Below are positions 30,651 to 42,067 of a DNA stretch of 64,000 nt, one piece after another. Source of the DNA: Daphnia pulex (taxonomy: Eukaryota; Arthropoda; Branchiopoda; Diplostraca; Daphniidae). The position numbers and the translations under genes are program-made. The notes beneath the pieces are model-generated. The model ran no database searches. It was given only the letters and a program-made list of their open reading frames with translations, and had not been told where the DNA came from. The stretch is taken from positions 930,001-994,000 of the forward strand of contig NC_060026.1 in assembly GCF_021134715.1 (NCBI RefSeq). Reading direction: 5' to 3'. Positions within the stretch are counted from its first letter, which is position 1; the number at the start of each line of letters is the position of its first letter.

Positions 30651-31750
30651 CGTCTTGGGGGATCTTGTACGTTTCGTCCAAGAATTTATCGACTTGACGT
30701 TGAACCTTTTTTTGATCTTTTGTGTGCAAATAGTTGAGCAACGTTTCCAGCATCTATTCCTCTCCTCTCAGTGCAAAATAAAATACGACGAGTAATTCGC
30801 CGTCTTTGTGGAGCACCAACTCTTTCACGGCATTTGGGCCCAGTTTCTCTGACACCATTTTCATAAAATTTTTTTATTTTTGTCTCTCGTCTTCGTCTCT
30901 CTCTGCCAGTCATGGGTAAAAATTTCAGCCCATCACATGCTCCCCTCATGCTCTTTCTTCTGACCGCCCACACGTATTGAAGTGATTTTCTTCACAAAAC
31001 TTTGAAGTTTTTTCTCATTGCTACAACTTAGAAAAAACGTGAAATCGTTTCTTGTAATGTCCCCCGATATTTATCGTCGTATGGCGTCTTCTCTCTTTGT
31101 TATGAGCACGAGCGAAATCGACTGTAGTCTCGGCACAAGCCCACACAAGCCCCCATCTTTTCGTGCATTGTTTTTAGAGTAATAGTTTGAACAAACTTTT
31201 CTCGTTGATCTTTTGTAAAATGTTTTAGGAAGTGTCTTGGTATCAAGTCATAACCACGAGAAAGACCCTTAGTAACTACAGCATGTTTCGTAAAATCCAC
31301 CACGCCTACTAAAACCCTTGAAAATTTTCAGCGTCGATGGACCAGAGGGTAAATAGATCCATCTATTTCAAATCGAAATCGTTTAGAGACCGATTCCTAC
31401 AAATCTGTGCTATCCCCAACGTTATCATCCCTCATCACGACAATCTTTACAATTGCGTTGAAAAATTCTTTCGTTTTGCATCTCTCTAAAACTGATCTAA
31501 TGGAATGTCGCTTTTGTTCTGGATTTAGCATTTGGAGGAGTCCCTTTTGCCCAATACTTTCTTGACAGCTTTGAGAATCAATTGAAACATTTGAATATTT
31601 TCAGAATCAATAGCGTCGGAAAGCGCACGATACACGAATTCCTTTTCGTCTATCAAGTGTTTTGCTAGTGTGTCGTCCAAGGGAGAACTTGTTTTAAGAA
31701 GGCCAGCTTCTTGTGATAATACGACGAGAGTGGCTTTTTTTTCAAGCAAG
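30640..31750 (-). pseudogene. NACHT-family C-terminal pseudogene
   Basis: The minus strand holds, in order, pieces of the 822-codon frame. First is LAKHLIDEKEFVYRALSDAI with SENIQMFQLILKAVKK (intact gene: LEKHLIDEGGFVIRALFDAI). Then VDFTKHAVVTKG and LKHFTKDQREKFVQTIT (intact: KQFKKDQLEEFVETIT). Last is KMVSEKLGPNAVKELVLHKD and VQRQVDKFLDE (intact: SEKLGPNAVKELVLHDN; VQCQVDKFLEE). The pieces are in different frames and a long middle section is deleted. An upstream element copy begins directly 5' at 31760, so the N-terminal nuclease and NACHT parts were deleted. Confidence 0.8.
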
Positions 31751-31759
31751 TGGCTGAGC

Positions 31760-32185
31760 TAAAATGACAGCTAGTGCCGAAAATTTCTTAATTTTACCGT
31801 GATTCGGAAAGTTGAACCAGTTGAACGCAGGCGGCGCAGTGATCACGTTATTTATTTCAGAATACTTTAAATACAAAAAGTACTTTGCTCTAGGCTGCTT
31901 AAACGAGCACGAGACGTAGCGTGAGTCTTCAATCATTCCTGTGATCCGAACGACATGGGCTGCTATCCTCTATAGCGTGATATGCAGTGTATAAACAGCG
32001 TAATTAATTTACGCACTGAAATTATTGCCGAATCCACTTCTTGAATTATTTCCTATTCTGATTTGAACTATTTGGCAGTTAAAATCCTTGTGAACGTTTA
32101 AACCGAATCCGATTAAAACAAGACATGAAGTTGACCGAATTTCGTGTCCTTCGAATTCTACCTCGTACAATTCCGCGTAACTAAT
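31760..32185 (+). repeat. NACHT-family upstream element, copy 5
   Basis: Starts GACAGCTAGTGCCGAAAATTTC, passes through GAACGCAGGCGGCGCAGTGATCACG, AACGAGCACGAGACGTAGCGTGAGTCTTCAATCATTCCTGTGATCC and TAAACAGCGTAATTAATTTACGCACTGAAAT, and ends at AATTCCGCGTAACTAATATA. It abuts the C-terminal pseudogene 30640-31750. Confidence 0.65.
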
Positions 32186-32337
32186 ATATAACAAAACGTT
32201 ATATAATTAGTTTTATGCATCTAATTTGTATCCAGGACCCTCTTGGAAACCAAGAGGGAATAACTACTACTATGCGATTGTATTATAGGCATTGTATTAT
32301 CAGGTTCCAAAATTGAGTGTTGAAATTATTGTTTGAT

Positions 32338-32506
32338 AAGGGGTTGCCGACTCTTTTTTCAAGTGAACCAAGAGAAAAATTTCCCCGATTTTCTCCTTAT
32401 ATTTCCCAATTTTCCTCATTTTTATCCAAAATGTTTCCCAAATTTCCCCGATTTTTCTCCGATTTCCCATCGACTGAACCAGGGGAAAATGAGTCGGCAA
32501 CCCCTT
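32338..32506. mobile_element. MITE-like element with 16-bp terminal inverted repeats
   Basis: AAGGGGTTGCCGACTC at 32338-32353 is the exact reverse complement of GAGTCGGCAACCCCTT at 32491-32506. The 137-bp interior is made of degenerate short direct repeats of the type TTTCCCC-GATTTTCTCC, so one strand is strongly C/T-rich. TTGAT occurs on both flanks (before 32338 and after 32507), a possible target-site duplication. It ends 11 bp from the stop codon of the large gene and so falls in that gene's 3' UTR or beyond its poly(A) site. Confidence 0.65.
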
Positions 32507-32516
32507 GTTGATTTTA

Positions 32517-35500
32517 TTATTTGTAAATTTTGTATTTGTATTTGATTAATATTTCCTCTTCTTCCAAATAATCTGTGAGTTTTCTTTTTCCAGTCACACT
32601 TTTCTTCTGTGTTGCTGAACAGTTGCCGTTAATGAAAATATTTCCAATGAGTCCGTAAGAAGGGTTTTGCTTTGAAAGCAATTCGTCGAGCCACTTGAAG
32701 CAGAGAAGGCTTCGTCGCAATTGCAACATGGCTTTCTTGATGACTTCGTCTTTGTAGGTCGATTTGATTTCGCCTACTTCGATGTGTACGGAGGAATTTG
32801 CACGCGAAATCTTTACTGGATCATCCATGGTTAAAACTCCGGGCGGTGGGAAAGATAACAAATCGGTTTTACCTTTAATGCTCTGATACAATGCGAGAAG
32901 GAAAATTGGACCGGAAGGTTTATAATAATCGTCCCAGTTACTGATCGGGACTGACAGGTAGTTTTGGAGCGCTCCGCCTTTATAGAATTTAACAACGCTA
33001 TATTCCATTTCCCCCTCTTGATGGAGAAAAGATAATTTTTTTATTTGCTCGTTCAGTCCCGGTTCATTTTTTAGATGATTCTTCGCTTCTTCATAATACC
33101 AATTTAAAAATTCTTTCTCGGTGTTTTCGGTTATGAGATGGTCGACGACACGTTTACAACTTTGGAATGTGTTCGTTTCCGTCCAGTCCTCATCTTGAGC
33201 TTCGCCGTAGCATTTGACTAGTTGGTGTAATGAAGAAATGTTGCGAGCTTCTCCTCTTTCGTTTGATCGCAAATTAGAGCGGATAGCCGATTCGATCAGA
33301 TTACCTAACTTTTCTTGGGCGTTTCCTGTACTTTTTTTAAGTTCTTCCATAGTCTTATTTATTAGTTTAAATTTTTTGTCACAATGATTGCAACATTCCA
33401 CCTCTTTTTTAAGTCTTGTCTTGTCGTTTTTATCGTCGTCCTTATCGTGCGCATCTGGGGTTTTCCCTTCGACCACCTGTAAATGGTTAAATAAAACCCT
33501 TTTGATTGTTTATTCTAGAATTGAATTGAAGTCATCCATGAACAATAATTTACCTCATCTATGTTTTCAAAAGAAGTTCCACAAGATACAGTAGGTTTGG
33601 AAACTTTTCCTCTTTCAATGTCTTGACTTGTACTACTTGACTTCTGCGACGAATCGTCGTTACCATCTTGCGTTGGTTGGACGTGTTTTCTGTATTCTTG
33701 ACTCGTTGCAAATGGGGGGAACAAAGTCTCTAGTTCCTTAACGACAGTTTCAAGTGAAATTCGTTTTTCCGGTTCTGTGTCGATCATGTCACCAATCAAC
33801 TCGTAAACTTTACTCTCCTCATGGTTTGACGCCTGCATGGCTTTTAACGGAAGAAAACGGTTTTCTATTATTTGATCTAGGTCAAATATTTTATTCAAAA
33901 CTTACTTTCAAGCTCGACAGGGTTTTGTTCCACAACAATGTTCCATCGAATGGTGTCATCCTCTTCCCCATAAGGATGAATCCCTCTCGTTAGAAAGTAG
34001 AAGAAAAGGCATCCAAGTGACCACGTATCGCTCGCGATGCTAAAGACGTTGACTGGCTTTTTCCCATCATCGTCGCTATCAGCATCGAAATGATCGAAAT
34101 ATTCCAAAATTTCCGGTGCCATCCAATCGGCAGCGCCGCCTTTGTTGTCATGTCCAATCGAAAATGTTCCTGTGTCAGTCGTAGCCTCACACGAGCCGAA
34201 TTTTGCAATCATCAATCGAACGGGCTCTGACGTTGAAATAAAAACGCTGGAAGGTTTGATGTTCAGGTGGGCGAATTGCTTGCCGTGAATGTACAGTAAA
34301 CCTCTGGCCATCTGCTTCAGGGCTTCGTCGTCACTTGGCATTTTCCCTCTGTAAATGCGGTCGCAAAAGTCATCGACGGTACCAGCGGCCAAATCAAAGA
34401 CGTAAAATCTGTTTTTAAAAAATTCGTTAGTAAACTATCTGCATTTGAACAATCAAACCAACTGACCGAAAATCGACATTTTGCGTGACTTGCAAAAGTT
34501 TGATGACGTTGGGATGATCGAATCTACAAAGAATTTTTTCTTCCTTTTCCTGGAATTCGATTTTGTCAGTTGGAACTCGCTTGATGGCAACTTGTTTTTC
34601 ATTGAAGAAACCACGGAAAACTGCACCGAAATTTCCCGAGCATATCATATTTTTTCTATTATCGAGCATTCTTATTAGATCGCCTAGTGCTTGGTCGAGA
34701 TGATATCCACCAACCATTAGACCACCTCCGACAGCAATGCTGGCCAACGGCTGGCTGACAGTCTTAGGCGACCATTTGTTTTCGTAGATGATGTGTTGAT
34801 CGAACCCTACCAGACCGAAGATGTCGAGGTCGGCCGAGATGTTGTCCATGCCTTTCAGTGTGAGGATTTCATGTTCACTTAAGTCTAATTCTGTTGGAAA
34901 TAATTCCATTATCTGCTCGGCTTTTCTGGTCAATTCAGATTTCATGTTTTCGACAACTTTCTTGTAAAAACGCTCCCCCATTTCGACGGCAAAATGATCG
35001 GTAGTCGATGCAGATGGCAACTGCAGATTTGCGATTTCCAACTCCGATCGAAATTGCTTTAGGCACTCCACCGTTACGTGGACCATACGAATTTTTAATG
35101 TAAAGTCTTCCAAATGTTCAGTAGGAATGGTGGGCTTCTGTTTGTCTGGTTCGAGTGTTGCTTCCCGTAATACGACTTGTTTCACTTCGGAAACCCATTT
35201 TTCACCTTTTTCAAACCAATCTGTTTTGAGTTTTTCCATTTTCTCTTTGACCAAACGTTTGATATCTTCATGATTATGCGACTGCCAAACCTTAATGAGC
35301 GTTTCCTTCATTTGTGTCGTGTTGCTGTCGACAGTTTCATTAATTGTCTCGATGAGATTGCCAACAAGATTTCTGTAACGATGGTTGAGTTTACTTTTAG
35401 TTGTTGCTACGATTCTGACATTCTGATTTTCTGTCAGAATTGTATTTTGTTCGTTAAAGCTTCTGGGAGGAGATGACGTTTGATTCATGGATTTTCTGGA

Positions 35501-38500
35501 TTTTAATAATTTCCAAATAGTGCTCATCTTTTCAAAGGGAGCTGGGTTCCCCACGAGATTCATGATACTTTGACGACGGTAGTCGGACCACGTCGATTTG
35601 TTGCGTAACAAGAAAGTCTCGATGCCATTGAACAAAGAAGCTGTACCTTTCGTAACGAGAAAATTGACGCCACACAGGCTCGGTACATCACCTAGACCTA
35701 ATGCTTTGTCGAGATGATATCCACCAACCATTAGACCACCTCCAACTACAATGCTGATCAACGCCTGGCTGAAAGCCGTAAACGACAATTTGTTTTTGTA
35801 GATGATGTGATTGTCGAACCCTACCAGACCGAATAAGAAGAGTTCAGTCGAGACATTGTCCATGCCTTTCTTTGTGTGGATTTCACGTTCGATGAAGTCG
35901 AGAGAGAAATCGTCGGGGGATTTGGTAGGAACGTAGAGAGCTTGGCGACTTCTCAGATACTTCATAAGGCATTCACGTTCCGCCTTGTCTTCGGTAATTT
36001 TTTCGATCGCTTGTTTGAGATCAACGTCGTCTCTCACTCGAGCACCGGCGATGACGTGAGCCGCCATCAAATCGGCCAACAGGTTTCGATGAGGATTCAG
36101 TGGTAGCAGTTCGATAGCTTTGAGTAATTCAGAATCTTCTTCCGACTTAAGCCATTGCCGTATGACGATTTCGATTGCGAAATTCCTCCCCAACAGACCC
36201 ATGACTGCGTCTTCATAAGCGGGACATTGTGGGTAGCAGAACTCCTGGCCGTTGTAGTCTGGGGCGAGATATCCTTGTCGATCGATTATTTTCTGATTTT
36301 CCAATTCAGCCAAAATATTTTTGCGTTCAACTGGATCGATATGGATGCCACGCAAGTCGTCTTCCATTAACTGGTACTGGCATTTTGTTATTGCATTGAA
36401 TTCTTTGAGTTGGGTTAGGTTCAGGCGACCCATTTTGTTGAGCTCGAATGTTTTCTTCCTGCGACGATAGTCATTTTCCTTTAGAATATCTTTGACGTAC
36501 TTTTCCCGAAACACAATTTTCTTTTTCATTTCTTCCGCTGTGTAAGGCATTGGGCTAATAAAGAAAACGTAATCTTTGGATGTAAAGTCGATTATCAACT
36601 TCTCTTTTCGATCAAGTTTAGGTTCAATGTCGCACTCTGATTCGTCCATGATGACAAAATCGATTGCATCTTTCAAAACTCTTTTTTTGACCATGTTCTT
36701 CCAAAAAGATTTTCTGGTGCAGGAAATTTCAATTTCTTTTTTTATTTCCTTCTCAATCTTTTTTTCATCCCATGTTGGATTGGATACTTTATAAAAAACA
36801 GACGACAGATTTTCTTCCAGCGACGTTGGTTTGTCAACGTTATGGATGATGGCTACATGCTGGATAGCAGCTTTTTTATTCGGAACAGTTTCGTCATCGT
36901 TTAACTTTGGCTGGACGATGCAATCGGTTTTCAGTTGTTCAAACAATGTGTCCACTTTTTGGCCATCGATTCCGGCTTGTTCCAGATCGGAAGCGGAGCA
37001 GTAATGACTGCCCAGCAGGGTCCTGATGGAATTGATATAATGGCCTAAGAGATTTGCGATGTTGACTTTTTGCTGATTGTAGGCATTGGTGACGCAGAAT
37101 GAATGTCTTTGACTGAGATTTTGGTTGATTTTGCGATAAAAAGACATTTGCATGCGAATGTGCTCGTTCAAAATCGTTTCACTGCTTCGTAACATCTTTT
37201 TTATAATACAAGTTTGCTTATTTTCCCCTTTCTTTTCTTTGATGGTGAGAAATGCGAGATAATAGGGAGCGACAGGATAGAAGAAGGCGTCGCTTGATTG
37301 AACTAGTTTTTCTAAAAGGCTTGCGGAATTCTTCCTTGCTTCCGCTTTTTTGTTTGGTCCAGTGATGACTTGTGGCAAAACCTTGGCGAAATTTATTCCC
37401 CACTTTTTTTGTGCTAAATGTTTGGCCAGAGCAACAGAACGGCCAGGTAGCATCCAGCTAATGTCGCTCGGGGATTCAGAAAGTTGCAGTTTGTTTATTA
37501 AACTGGCCTTGAGATATTCTGTGTGATTAAACATTTTCACATCATCCGTTTCATCAAGCCACAAGGCCCATTGGTCCAGTGCGCTGTGACACATAAGTCG
37601 GATCTCTACATCTTCCTTGTCTCTCATTTGATTCTTCAGATCGGCGTACTTTTTCGAGAAAATGTCAAAACATCTAATTTGATTTTTTGTGCTCTTGCAA
37701 TCTTCTTGCAGTCGAGCGATTCTCTGCAATTCTTCTCGGTGACACTCATCTTTCATGCTAAAAAACTTTGCAACAGACAATTCAGTGTCTGTACTGTGCT
37801 CTTGTGTTTCTTTTGTTTTCATCCCGTCATGGCATTGGAAGAGGATGAGAATTCCACTGCCGGGTGCTCCATTTCTTCCCGAACGGCCCATTGCTTGCAT
37901 GAAGATTCTTTCGTTCAGCGGCAAGTAGGTCATGCAAATGTGGAGACCTCCATTTTTGAGTAATTCGTCGCTGATTTTGATGTCCGTTCCCCTTCCGGCC
38001 AAATTGGTGGCGATGATGACGTGGCCGATTTCCAATTGTTTGGCTTCAAAAGTGAATTGCTCGTAATCACGGGTATAACGATGAACCTTTTTGTTTGCAA
38101 TCAGTTGTGGGAGATTAATTTTCAGGTGATTATGAATGACGTTGACGTCTTTGATGGTTTGGCAAAATATGACGATAGAACGGGCCTCTTCCTCGTTCGG
38201 AGTAAGAACCGTCTCTCGTATTTCATTGATGATGGAAGACAGCCAACTCTCCTTTGTCTTTAAAACCTTGGGCGTTTTGAAACGGAAGCGTTTTGAAAAG
38301 GCCGTTGGGATGGAAACGTAGTCACAATAGTAGGAATTCATCATATAATTTCGCTCCTTTTGGGATCCCAGCGTTCCTGACACACCGGCTAACCTTGCGT
38401 ATTTGTTTATGTACACCTCGTTGGAAATGAAAACAGCTTTTAGACTCTGCGGCGTTAATTTGCAGCCTTCCTTTAACTGGAGGAATTGGTGCAGGGCTCC

Positions 38501-41500
38501 ATCCCACTGGGACGTGGTTTGGTCCGTTCCGGTGTCAGGATCGATGATAATCACTTGGGGGTTTAAATCCGGACTTGTGTCTGTTCGATCTTGATCGATG
38601 ACGTAGTCCTCGTCTTGTTTCAGTTCCAAAGCCCGTAAGGCGTTGGCCAGCCAAGTGTCCAAATGTCGATCGACAAAGGCCAGCAGGTGCTCGGGGATTC
38701 GGATGTGACGCTCGCGCTCGATGACTTTGCGAAAGAAGAAGATCAATTTTGGATTTAGGACTGGATTATCTTTACAATCGATCTTGTTTTCTTCCACGTT
38801 CTTAATCAGCAAACGTCCATATGGGTCAATAATTCTGGCCTGAATGAGGTAATGCCACAGCTCATTCTGTTCCGTTGGTTTATCTTTCAATGGGGCGTGA
38901 ATTGTCTCCAAATCTTTCTTACCGATCGCACCGTAGAGATCGTAGAGGACTTGTGATTTGATGACATCCAATTGGACGGATGTTTGAATTCTTTCCCAAA
39001 TGAACACGTACAAAGACTCGAGCATTTCCATTCCGGGTATGTCGTGCGAGAGGTAAAGGATGTTGCTGCCGCGATCGAGCAACATGCAGTCTAACTCGTC
39101 AACGATGATGAAATCCAGCTTACGATCCCCGCGAATATTGAGACCATAGAAGGTGTGCAACAAGTAGTCACGCTGGAAATTGGCCAGTTCTCCGTAGACG
39201 ACGTCCGCGTTGTACGCCTTGACGCGATCGTCTTGTGATTGGCTGCAGTTATTGGCCACTCCCACTTTAAAAAACTCGTAGAGTTCCCTCAGACCACCGT
39301 CGTCCTTAGACAAGGTGGAGTCACGTAGGGCTAGCACGTCGTTACTCGTGACAACGTCAACTTTCTGTCCGGAAAGAGCGCAGAAAATGGCCACGCCCGC
39401 GACGATCAACGACTTTCCTTCGCCAGTCGATACCTGGACGAGGATATTGTTCTCAGTCTGAAATTCTTTGAGCAAAAACATGATGGCCACTCGCTGTGTG
39501 TCGCGCAGTGTAAACCCCATCACGAGTTCGACGACACTGTCGTAGACGTGGAGATATTCGGCCAACAAAAACGACGATTCGCTTCCCTCCACTTCTATTT
39601 GTCTTGTGTCCCATTTTCTAGAGTAAAATTTTTTCATGTTATCTTTAAGTGTTTTAATCAGTTCATTTAATCGTTCTCCGGTTTTCTTTTTTGTTTTTTC
39701 GTTTTTTTGTTTTTGTTTTAAGTTTCGTTGTTCCAAATGTATCATGTTGTTTTTGATTTTATGAAAGATATTAGAAAATTGTTGATCAAATCTCTCTTCT
39801 ACTGGTTTTCTCTGCTCTTCTTCTTCTACTATGGACATTATCGTTTCCCAGTTTCTCTCTTTCATTGATTCTGTCGAATTCGTGCACGGATAGAGAGTCT
39901 TTCTCAGTTTATCTACTAACTCGGGTAGCTCCTTGATGTCTACAAGTTCGGTGTCGTAAATCTTTTCTCCTTTTTGGTATTCCAACTCCAGCAGCAAATA
40001 GACGGCCTCTTTCATTAGTGTCTCCAATTCTCCATGACGTAATAGATCTCCTGCATTCAATTGATTTACTTTTTTCTCCCATATTTTGCTTCTTAACTCG
40101 TACAGCCAGTCGTTTAGTGGAAGTTGACTCAGAAGTTCAATCGGGAGTTGATCGACGTTCTCTGAGCCTATTTCATCTGATTCGGATTTTACCGGTAACA
40201 TTTTCAAGATCTGTTCCATCGTGCTGAAAGTGCAATCACCGAAATCAGTTGCCATGATGAGACTGTTTCGTATTAGGGCCATTGTTTGATCGTCTAGATT
40301 TTTTAGACTCGCCAGTATTTCTTCCTTCCAAACGCTTCTGTTCTTCGGCAGTTCCGTCAGCCGCTCTTCCATTTCCAGCAAAAGGAATTCATATTTCCAG
40401 TCTTTTGGATCAGTACATTTCGAAACTATGTAAAGGTAGAAAACGGGACTAACATTTCTTTTGTTGTACTCCAACACCCTTTCAGTTAATAAGCGAATAT
40501 CAGGTGCAAGTTGCTCTAGTTGTCTTTGAATCGCCGCATCATTTTTCTCTCCTTCTGCTGTTGGTAATTGATCGAAATGCTTTTCCAACAAAAGTTGAGA
40601 CAATTTATCGGGTGTGACACCGTCTTCTGGATTCAGCATGTCAATAGATGCGATGAGATCGTGATGGTTCCATTTTGTCAACAGGCCATTCAAAGTAGAA
40701 AAAGAATTGGTTTGCTGCGTGACAGACTGTAACAAGTCCATTGGTAATTGATTGCAAAACTGGTGGAGGCTGTCATTGGCTTTTAGTCGTTGCCATTCAC
40801 CATCACCTTTGTACAGGACAAAGTGATTTTGTTTTAAAGAAGAGTTAGGATTAAAAGTTATTTTGTGCTTGAATGACGACGAATCATTTTGGTCTTCGTA
40901 GACGTAAATTGTTATGTGGAGGACTTCAGCTAGAAATTCCACTTCGGGCAAGTCCAATTCACCTAAAGATGACTGTATGAAACAGACGTATTCTTCTGAT
41001 AGTTCTGGTGGTTGTAGCCAATCGAATTGGCTCTCATCGTCATTCTGTTGTCTGCATGTCAAGAATTCCTTCTTCCTGGCGCTGGCGTAGGGAAAGGCTT
41101 TGCCATCATTTTGTCGCAGCACAAAATTCCTGACGGCGATCATTTGATTGGCCTCGTTTTCTTTGTTGTGAAAGAAATCGACAATTTGTTGCCGAAACTT
41201 GTTCGTATCTGCACATACGTACAATCCGGCTGAATTCATTCTTCCCAAAATGCTGTGCAGGGCGCTGTCATTTCCGTTAACCGTTGGTAAGAGATCGAGA
41301 CAGGTGATTTTAGACGAAAGATGCTGGAAGTGCAAGTCCACTGCTGGTCGGCACCCTCTTTGCCCCACAGTGAAAGAGCTGAGCGAATTTTGAACCTTAG
41401 TTGTTCTTGATGCCGATGGCTTGACGTAACATTGTCTGAATTCTTCTCGCTGTTGACTCCGTTGGCATGACAAACGATGAAGTTGGGCCTCTTTCTCGTC

Positions 41501-42067
41501 AATCTGTCGGATCAATTTGTCAATTTGGTCGTCAGTGAGGTCCTTTCGATACCGGGATAATATTTGATTGGTCAGTGACGACTTAAAATGTTGGAAATAA
41601 CTGGGAACAAGGATGGCGAAACGGGGAGTCGTTTTGAACAGAGACGGCTGACCGAGTATCAGTTCGAGATATTGAGACTTGCACCAGTCCCGCAGCTTTG
41701 ATTCAGCTGTTAATTTGTGATGAATGTCTTCGAAGGAATTGATGGGTTTCAGCTGCTGTAATAACTCGGATGTTTGGGTGTTGAAATCGAACGATTTCTC
41801 CAGATCAGTAAAAGCCTTTTCAAAACACGCGCGAAACCACATTTCCAAGACAATTTTGACGTATTGCCTCTCAACCCAAGTGGTTTCCAAACAAGAGATT
41901 TGACGTCCTACAATTGACTCGATGTGATTGACGGCATCTTCGTAAAATTTCGTTTCGACGTCAGCATTCAGTTCGTTAACAACCCATTTTTTCATTTCTT
42001 CCGCGGCATGTTGTTCAGTGTAACGGTCTGATGGCGTCATGCCAGGACTTGTATCTGCTGCAGCCAT
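32517..42067 (-). CDS. Giant OTU-like / SecA-type ATPase / pseudokinase / nuclease-like protein
   Basis: Exons 34467..42067, 34408..33906, 33876..33554 and 33476..32517 give about 3,128 residues from MAAADTSPGM. Residues about 250-420 resemble an OTU domain (NGNDSALHSILG; NHFVLYKG), but the catalytic Cys position is Ser. Residues about 850-1420 are a SecA-type motor: Walker A VSTGEGKS (near 880), VDELDCMLLD (989), QWDGALHQFLQLKEG and LAGVSGTLGS (1226), ATNLAGRGTDIKI (1359), MQAMGRSGRNGAPGSG (1395). A 60-residue module with VGGGLMVGGYHLD occurs twice (about 2065-2125 and 2405-2465). A kinase domain follows: SGNFGAVFRG, VAIKRV, then HLNIKPSS for HRDIKPSN and AKFGS for DFG, so it is a pseudokinase of IRE1/RNase L type (DWMAPEIL, LGCLFFYFLTRGIHPYG). 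The last exon holds HIEVGEIKST near 3040, an ExK nuclease-like motif. I know no named homologue with this whole architecture. The frame near 33877-33905 needs checking. Confidence 0.8.
33877..33905 (-). other. 29-nt mini-intron or one-base frameshift in the large gene
   Basis: GTAAGT at 33905 and CTAG at 33877 would bound an intron of only 29 nt that keeps phase; a second AG gives 41 nt. Alternatively one extra T in the TTTT at 33894-33897 restores the frame without splicing and reads ELESKFLNKIFDLDQIIENR. One of these must hold for the kinase domain to continue. Confidence 0.6.

Noticed and set aside
32300..32511. Overlapping short open frames in both strands with repeated FPRFS / KIGEI patterns
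   Set aside because: Produced by the C/T-rich repeats of the inverted-repeat element, not coding.
37523..37963. 146-codon plus-strand open frame opposite the SecA region
   Set aside because: Complement of conserved SecA motifs on the minus strand; its peptide is a shadow.
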